Shown here one piece after another: positions 12,778 to 17,032 of a stretch of DNA of 17,032 bases (the first letter of the stretch is position 1; every line of letters starts with the position of its first letter). The position numbers and the translations under genes were made by a program. The DNA is from JARIHD01 sp035629475 (GTDB lineage: Bacteria; Patescibacteriota; Saccharimonadia; Saccharimonadales; UBA4665): the NCBI GenBank assembly GCA_035629475.1, contig DASPHS010000123.1, positions 1 through 17,032 of the forward strand, given 5' to 3'. The notes under the pieces were generated by a model. It worked only from the letters and a program-made list of their open reading frames with translations, did not search any database and was not told where the DNA came from.

Positions 12778-12829
12778 GAAGCACCCCTGTCGCAAACAGA
12801 GAGACATGTTCTGACAAAATAGTTCTGGT

Positions 12830-12854
12830 CATTGAGTACAATTTGTACTCAATG
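12830..12854. repeat. Perfect 25-bp palindrome (12-bp arms)
   Basis: CATTGAGTACAA and TTGTACTCAATG flank a single central base. A minus-strand TATAAT at 12865-12860 predicts +1 at 12853, so the palindrome would cover the first 24 bases of the transcript. The nearly absent loop and lack of a T-run argue against a terminator. A dimeric operator or a 5'-end hairpin fits better. Confidence 0.85.
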
Positions 12855-12859
12855 ATTAC

Positions 12860-12865
12860 ATTATA
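12860..12865 (-). promoter_or_regulatory. -10 box upstream of the palindrome
   Basis: TATAAT on the minus strand just after the kinase-like gene ends. The -35 is unclear. It would transcribe through the palindrome towards tRNA-Thr. Confidence 0.45.
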
Positions 12866-12888
12866 CTACCCCTGTTAGTTGAACCCTG

Positions 12889-13887
12889 CTATTCATTGCC
12901 ACGCACAGCGAATTTCTTCGCATACTCCATTACTATGTCGTGGATACCTTGGACGCCATCCACGACATAGCTATCTACGATCTGCTCCCTGATATTTACT
13001 AAACCAAAATCAACGCTGAGTTGATATAAGATGGTTGCCTCATGTTTAGCTTGGGTATATACAGGCGCATGCCCGAAGTCATCCTCAGAGAGACCACCGT
13101 AAGCTTCTTCTTCGGCAATATGGTCGGCTACCGACATTTGATAGAGTTCACCAGGATCCATAACTATAAGCTCGCCACTTCGCTTATTGAGCACCACCTC
13201 TGTGTCTGTACATATGATATTTTCACGAAGGAAGAGTTCAGCAGCCTTGCAGTAGCCACGAGCCCATGCGGTTGGCTCAGCGTGTTGCAACGGAGCTGGA
13301 TCCACTTCGTCCATAACAAGTACCGGCAAGTCGTGCTCACCGTCCTGTCGAGGAATCTCTATATCTTCGAACCCTTTCCTCATTTGCTTGTCACGCTTCC
13401 AGGCATAAACGTCATAGCGGCGCTCTGGTGCGGCATCCACTAAAAGGTGGGGCTTAGGCGCTAAGCCTGCTTTGTACAGCAGCTGCATGGCGCCCGCCTC
13501 TTTTTCGTAATGGCTGTAGTTATAGGGGTTTCGGTATACTTTATACGCCCGCCCCTCCGCATCAGCCAAGACCACCCCATATCGCCCTTGTCCCAGGTAA
13601 GAGAACGTCGTAGCCGGGAACAGCTCTTGGGCATAAGCAATGGCCGTTGAGGCAGCCTCTTCGCCTTCACTAGTAATCTCTAGTGTTCTTTTGCCATTGT
13701 CTGGGTACGCGCCCATACGCGCTGCAGCGTATACAACAGGCGAATCAACAGCAGCGCGGACGTCTACGATATCTGCGGGGTGTATTTCAGCGCTTTCTGC
13801 CACGGTGCGACCCAAAGATTGGACCTGCCGGGTGTCTGGTGCTGTTTCTTGGGGAGCGTGTGGTGCTACGTGTTGTTCTTGAGTCAT
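12889..13887 (-). CDS. Protein-kinase-like fold protein, unknown role
   Basis: A 332-residue soluble protein. After a low-complexity N terminus of about 85 residues, it shows kinase-like landmarks: a glycine-rich loop YLGQGRYGVVL (97-107), AYKVYR with Lys116, an alpha-C Glu in YEKEAGAMQLL (Glu130), a hinge-like LPVLVMDEVD (188-196), and ENIICTDTEVVLN followed by LIVMDPGEL, where Asp244-Pro-Gly replaces DFG. The HRD catalytic loop is not canonical: the best candidate is Asp228 with Asn234, one residue too far apart. It could be an active small-molecule or protein kinase of an atypical family, or a pseudokinase. No transmembrane segment is seen. It stands alone between tRNA genes. No Shine-Dalgarno precedes the ATG. 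Confidence 0.65.
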   Translation of the reverse strand: MTQEQHVAPHAPQETAPDTRQVQSLGRTVAESAEIHPADIVDVRAAVDSPVVYAAARMGAYPDNGKRTLEITSEGEEAASTAIAYAQELFPATTFSYLGQGRYGVVLADAEGRAYKVYRNPYNYSHYEKEAGAMQLLYKAGLAPKPHLLVDAAPERRYDVYAWKRDKQMRKGFEDIEIPRQDGEHDLPVLVMDEVDPAPLQHAEPTAWARGYCKAAELFLRENIICTDTEVVLNKRSGELIVMDPGELYQMSVADHIAEEEAYGGLSEDDFGHAPVYTQAKHEATILYQLSVDFGLVNIREQIVDSYVVDGVQGIHDIVMEYAKKFAVRGNE

Positions 13888-13901
13888 ATTTTTGTTTTAT
13901 T

Positions 13902-13940
13902 GTTTATATAAACATTAGCATAAATATGCGTTATTTACAA
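13902..13940 (-). promoter_or_regulatory. Possible promoter with palindromes before the kinase-like gene
   Basis: Minus strand TTGTAA (13940-13935), 17 bp, TGC then TAATGT (13917-13912), a weak -10 with a TGn extension. Two palindromes overlap it: GCATA/TATGC (13918-13929) in the spacer and GTTTATATAAAC (13902-13913) just downstream. These may be operator sites. Confidence 0.35.
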
Positions 13941-13993
13941 CTATACGTGATAATATTGATTGCCCTGTCGTAGTCATGCGCACAGAGCATACT

Positions 13994-14020
13994 AAAAAGA
14001 AGCCTCGCATGAGACTTCTT
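13994..14020 (-). terminator. Terminator of tRNA-Asp
   Basis: A 10-bp stem on the minus strand (14020-14011 with 14006-13997, one T-G pair), 4-nt loop, followed by T5. Confidence 0.85.
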
Positions 14021-14035
14021 AAGGTGTAATCATAT

Positions 14036-14111
14036 TGGCGGGCCCGACCGGGATCGAACCGGCGATCTCCTCCGTGACAGGGAGGCGTGATAACCGCTTC
14101 ACTACGAGCCC
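14036..14111 (-). tRNA. tRNA-Asp (anticodon GTC)
   Basis: Acceptor GGGCTCG/CGGGCCC, anticodon stem CCTCC/GGAGG with loop CTGTCAC (anticodon GTC), T arm GCCGG/CCGGT-type with TTCGATC, discriminator G73 and an encoded CCA. It decodes GAC/GAU. It has its own promoter and terminator. Confidence 0.96.
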
Positions 14112-14129
14112 TCATTTGTTACAGAGGTA

Positions 14130-14158
14130 ATAATAACAAGGCTGGGATGAAAAAGCAA
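14130..14158 (-). promoter_or_regulatory. Promoter of tRNA-Asp
   Basis: Minus strand TTGCTT (14158-14153), 17 bp, TATTAT (14135-14130) with TGT before it (extended -10). The predicted start is near 14123. Confidence 0.65.
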
Positions 14159-14168
14159 TAAATTGCAG

Positions 14169-15236
14169 CTAGAGACTGATAAATTGTCTTGGCTTACTTT
14201 TTTCACGGAGTGGATCAATATACTCATTAATACCGTTGTAACCAAACATGATATGCGAAGCGCGGACTTTATCGCCGTCTATTTCGCGGACTTTGATAAT
14301 TTCAAGGCCAGTACCGGTGTTCACAATCTCGGAAACTTCCCCCGGCTTAAGCTTGAAGAGTCTGTCTATTACTTGGGGTGGCAAATCTCGGTCCGACTTA
14401 CTAATTGAAAATCCATAGTCGCCACCGCTTTCCCGGCTTGCAGTATCCTCTGTGTATTCCTTGGCGATTGCAGCAAAGTCTTCACCATTGAGAATCCGAT
14501 CATATGCCTCTTGGGCCTTGTTATTCGTCTCAGTGTCCAAGGTTTCTACTACCTTCTGTGCAAGCATCTGCTGCTTAAGTTCACGCTTGAAGTCATTGAC
14601 TGACCAGCCCCAGAATTCTTTGAGCACGTCTGCAAATACTTGGTCATTACTACCTAAGCGGTTTTGGTTACGCACGAGTGTAATCATATCTTCCAGCTCG
14701 GCATCAGTAACCGAAACATTGTGTTTCTTGGCGAGTTCTTTAATGTAGGCATAGTCAATTACCCGGTCCATGGCCCGCTTGCGGAAGTCTTCTATTTGCT
14801 GCTTACCTGACTCGCTATCAAAGTCCACTCGCTGTTGTGTCTGGTAGTAGTGAATGTAGTGACGTAGTTCGAATAAGTAATTCTCGTAGGACACAAACCG
14901 AGGGCCAGCTTTAGCCACAGGGAATGGTATAACCTGGGTTACACGGTATACGAATGAAGAGGTAGAGTTGAATTTATAAAGCGCTAGCAAGCAGTAGGTG
15001 AAAAACGCGACGACGACGATAACGATCAAGCTGATCGATATAATGACGACGCGATGCGCTGAGTGCTGTAATGGGTAAATGTACTTGCGGGCACTGGAAA
15101 GGACTTCTTCACGGTGCTCTGCGACGGTTTCGTTGGTAATTCGAGGTAACCCCTGAATAGCCTGCTCGAGGTTCTGTTCGGGCTGCTTCTTGCGCAAAGG
15201 GCGCTTTTTGAGGATCTTCTTAATTCTTTCTTTCAT
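14169..15236 (-). CDS. Membrane-anchored SurA/PrsA-like parvulin peptidyl-prolyl isomerase
   Basis: A 355-residue protein: a basic cytoplasmic N terminus, one transmembrane helix (about 63-87), then an extracytoplasmic SurA_N-like helical region (about 115-235) and a parvulin domain (about 240-335). Parvulin features: AYDRILNGEDFAAIAKEYTED, SGGDYGF, FKLKPGEVSEIV and GLEIIKVREID. The strand carrying the catalytic His, normally first in the domain (xRxSHIL), is missing there and appears at the C terminus as RASHIMF (His328), so the fold looks circularly permuted. It probably folds secreted or surface proteins. The start overlaps the PH-domain gene by 17 bp with GGAAG upstream, indicating translational coupling. 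Confidence 0.85.
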   Translation of the reverse strand: MKERIKKILKKRPLRKKQPEQNLEQAIQGLPRITNETVAEHREEVLSSARKYIYPLQHSAHRVVIISISLIVIVVVAFFTYCLLALYKFNSTSSFVYRVTQVIPFPVAKAGPRFVSYENYLFELRHYIHYYQTQQRVDFDSESGKQQIEDFRKRAMDRVIDYAYIKELAKKHNVSVTDAELEDMITLVRNQNRLGSNDQVFADVLKEFWGWSVNDFKRELKQQMLAQKVVETLDTETNNKAQEAYDRILNGEDFAAIAKEYTEDTASRESGGDYGFSISKSDRDLPPQVIDRLFKLKPGEVSEIVNTGTGLEIIKVREIDGDKVRASHIMFGYNGINEYIDPLREKSKPRQFISL

Positions 15237-15765
15237 CTTCTTCCATCTCTAATTCAGGCGGTTCACTATACGGACTAGCGGATACTCCCTGCGTGCGCAG
15301 GATTTCCAGCAGCTTCTTTTGAATTTTTGCCGGGTGGGGTATTTCATGTATTACCAGATCACCCGCAAAAGTCTGCATCATAATTGTACCAAACCCCAAC
15401 AGTGTTTCCTGCAGGCCAGCCACTTCATAGTTTACCATCTGTATCTGATTCAACCCCATATCTATTACCGAACGGCTGAATAGCCCTTTCTGGGTAATCT
15501 GTATAAGCCGCCTATCAGTAACAATAAACACACTGAAATGCCACGATATCCACGAAGGTAAATATACGAGCAAGCCGAGCACCATACCGGCAGCCAAGCC
15601 AATAAAATAAGTAGAGTATCGTGGGTCGAAGAGCGCCGGGATGGTGCCAAGCAAAATTGCCAGCATACCGAGTATAAGGCCGCGGCGCATAACAATAGGA
15701 TGCTTGCGGAACACGAAGAGCACTTCCTCGTCATCAAATTGATCGGCAAAATATTTTTGCGCCAT
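15220..15765 (-). CDS. Bacterial PH-domain (bPH2/DUF304-like) membrane protein
   Basis: A 181-residue protein with two transmembrane helices (about 28-46 and 53-75), followed by a YdbT/bPH2-type domain: FIVTDRRLIQITQKGLFSRSV, the MGLNQIQMVNYE segment and LLGFGTIMMQTFAG. It ends in an acidic tail. Such proteins are common in small membrane operons. Their function is poorly known and membrane or protein scaffolding is the usual guess. Transcription probably starts 3 nt before the ATG (TGATACAAT box). The next gene, the parvulin, overlaps its 3' end, so the pair may act together at the membrane. Confidence 0.83.
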   Translation of the reverse strand: MAQKYFADQFDDEEVLFVFRKHPIVMRRGLILGMLAILLGTIPALFDPRYSTYFIGLAAGMVLGLLVYLPSWISWHFSVFIVTDRRLIQITQKGLFSRSVIDMGLNQIQMVNYEVAGLQETLLGFGTIMMQTFAGDLVIHEIPHPAKIQKKLLEILRTQGVSASPYSEPPELEMEEDERKN

Positions 15766-15774
15766 ATTACCTAT

Positions 15775-15783
15775 ATTGTATCA
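15775..15783 (-). promoter_or_regulatory. Extended -10 promoter of the PH-domain/parvulin operon
   Basis: TGATACAAT on the minus strand, 9 nt from the -10 to the ATG, so the leader would be about 3 nt. It lies in the 34-bp gap after purF. No good -35 is seen. Confidence 0.6.
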
Positions 15784-15799
15784 GCATTAAGCATAAAAG

Positions 15800-17032
15800 T
15801 TATGCGCCGAGCGGGCCAATAAGAGCATCTGTCGGGATACGCACACCGGGCAAGCCCAACAGCACCCTCCTGACCCGTTCTGGCTGGTCCGTAGGATAGT
15901 TACCATCCATACAAGCCATGCATAACGAGCCTACTTCCCTGCCAATAGCTGAGGCTAATTCTTCTGGCGGTAGGAATTCGAGGGAGTCGGCGCCAAGATA
16001 GTCAGCCATCTCTTGGTTCGTATTAAACTTACGGGCCAACAGATCATCCGGATTACCCGTATCAGTACCGTAGTAACATGGCCACTTGTTTTTAGCCGAA
16101 GGAATGCGCAGGTGAACTTCCGCCGCGCCACCACCGCCGCGCTCTGGCTTTTCTTTCATAAGAGCAATAATTGCCCGCATGGTAGTACCACGAATAATAG
16201 AATCATCATCAAGGACGATACGCTTATCTTTCATGACTGCCGCAATCGGACTGAGCTTGAGCCGCACCATGGCCTCACGCAGCGCCTGGTCAGGCTGAAT
16301 GAAGGTACGTGATATGTAAGGACTGCGCCGAAAACCTATCTTAAGAGGCAGGCCCGACTCTTCCGCATACCCTTGGGCAGATAGCAGTCCTGAGCTAGGC
16401 ACTCCGATGACAAGGTCAGCATCAACAGGAAATAACTTGGCAAGACGGCGACCCATTTCTTCGCGGGCTTCATATACCGCCGTATCATCCTCGCGGGCGA
16501 GATAGACAGTCTCCAGTGCGCAAGGACGTGGCTTGAGCTTCACCTCATTGCCCTCTTGGTCGCGTTCACGAACAATACGCGCCCGCTTAACGCCCTCTTG
16601 GGTGACACTATATATTTCGCCGGGTTCAACATCCCGACCAAAGGTAGCGCCCATTGCGTAGAGCCCTGCAGGTTCTGACGCCACAACCGTGCTGCCATCA
16701 GGCATATGGCCGATTACAAGTGGGCGAATACCCCAGGGGTCACGGACAGCGTGCAGTCGGCTCATGTAGCCACCAGGAGCTTTTTTACTCGCCACCCTCT
16801 CACTTATTACCATTGAATAGGCGCCGTTAAATCGGGGGAGGAGTTCCTGCATTGCTAGATCTAAATCACCCCTAAAAAGACCGCGCAAATAACTAAGTAC
16901 TTTGGTGACAATTGCGGTATCCGTTGGGCAGTCTTTTATGTCTATGTCATAGTGTGCGGCCACTTCAGGGGCATTCTCTATATGGCCGTTATGCCCGACG
17001 GCAATCTGGGATCCGACCTCCCCCGCAATCAT
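15800..17032 (-). CDS. purF: Amidophosphoribosyltransferase, C-terminal ~410 residues (5' end outside window)
   Basis: PurF catalyses the first committed step of purine synthesis, PRPP plus glutamine to phosphoribosylamine. The frame is open to the window edge. The N-terminal nucleophile cysteine and about 80 residues of the glutaminase domain are beyond it, and the ATG at the very end is internal (IAVGHNGHIENAPEV is mid-domain). Seen: HAVRDPWGIRPLVIG and VVASEPAGLYAMGA of the glutaminase domain, and the PRPP loop VLDDDSIIRGTT (visible residues 273-284). Cysteines at 171, 319, 371 and 374 (RPCALE, WPCYYG, LCMAC) match the [4Fe-4S] ligands of the Bacillus-type enzyme. No other purine gene is in the window. 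Confidence 0.93.
   Translation of the reverse strand: MIAGEVGSQIAVGHNGHIENAPEVAAHYDIDIKDCPTDTAIVTKVLSYLRGLFRGDLDLAMQELLPRFNGAYSMVISERVASKKAPGGYMSRLHAVRDPWGIRPLVIGHMPDGSTVVASEPAGLYAMGATFGRDVEPGEIYSVTQEGVKRARIVRERDQEGNEVKLKPRPCALETVYLAREDDTAVYEAREEMGRRLAKLFPVDADLVIGVPSSGLLSAQGYAEESGLPLKIGFRRSPYISRTFIQPDQALREAMVRLKLSPIAAVMKDKRIVLDDDSIIRGTTMRAIIALMKEKPERGGGGAAEVHLRIPSAKNKWPCYYGTDTGNPDDLLARKFNTNQEMADYLGADSLEFLPPEELASAIGREVGSLCMACMDGNYPTDQPERVRRVLLGLPGVRIPTDALIGPLGA

Noticed and set aside
1..17032. CRISPR array, insertion sequence, prophage or integron
   Set aside because: No regularly spaced repeats, transposase, integrase or phage genes were found. The only direct repeat pair is at 9470-9544.

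Overview
The window reads as chromosomal backbone from a small-genome bacterium of the Candidate Phyla Radiation, most likely Saccharibacteria (TM7). That placement is inferred from the style of the proteins (compact housekeeping genes, many small membrane proteins, ThrS without its TGS domain, an ASCH-RNase HI fusion), not from a database search. Genes read through in the standard code, with TAA, TAG and TGA as stops. All five tRNAs encode their own CCA. I see no phage, transposase, CRISPR or plasmid signature.

Layout. 1-1952 (+): the 3' end of a ComM/YifB-type AAA+ gene, then a strong sigma70-like promoter and the infC-rpmI-rplT operon, closed by a perfect hairpin terminator. 1960-3240 (-): RNase P RNA preceded by an ASCH-RNase HI fusion. 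3587-3850 (-): tRNA-Pro with a candidate structured RNA of about 135 nt directly in front of it. 3861-4807: a small M50 protease (-) diverging from rpmB (+). 4826-6091 (-): a winged-helix regulator and a degenerate metallo-beta-lactamase-fold protein. 6114-9426 (-): thrS-atl-miaA, preceded by a T-box leader. 9430-10120: tRNA-Val, direct repeats, and a small transcription unit encoding a 38-residue protein. 10132-12567: nrdR (+) converging on a two-gene membrane glycosyltransferase unit (-). 12588-14158 (-): tRNA-Gly and tRNA-Thr, a kinase-like protein, and tRNA-Asp. 14169-17032 (-): a membrane-anchored parvulin, a bacterial PH-domain membrane protein, and the C-terminal part of purF.

Themes. 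The window is dominated by translation: IF3, L35, L20, L28, RNase P, five tRNAs, ThrS and MiaA. ThrS is apparently controlled by a T-box whose discriminator-reading base (the A of UGGA) complements the U73 of the tRNA-Thr encoded 3.3 kb away. Minus-strand promoters are often extended -10 (TGnTATAAT-like) and several sit 6-11 nt from the ATG, implying leaderless or near-leaderless mRNAs. Other genes carry good Shine-Dalgarno sites. infC has no AUG, GUG or UUG at its proper start and appears to begin at AUC or AUU.

The least explained elements are the 135-nt RNA candidate before tRNA-Pro, the 38-residue protein before nrdR, the kinase-like protein, the palindrome at a predicted start site near 12854, and the parvulin whose catalytic His strand lies at its C terminus.
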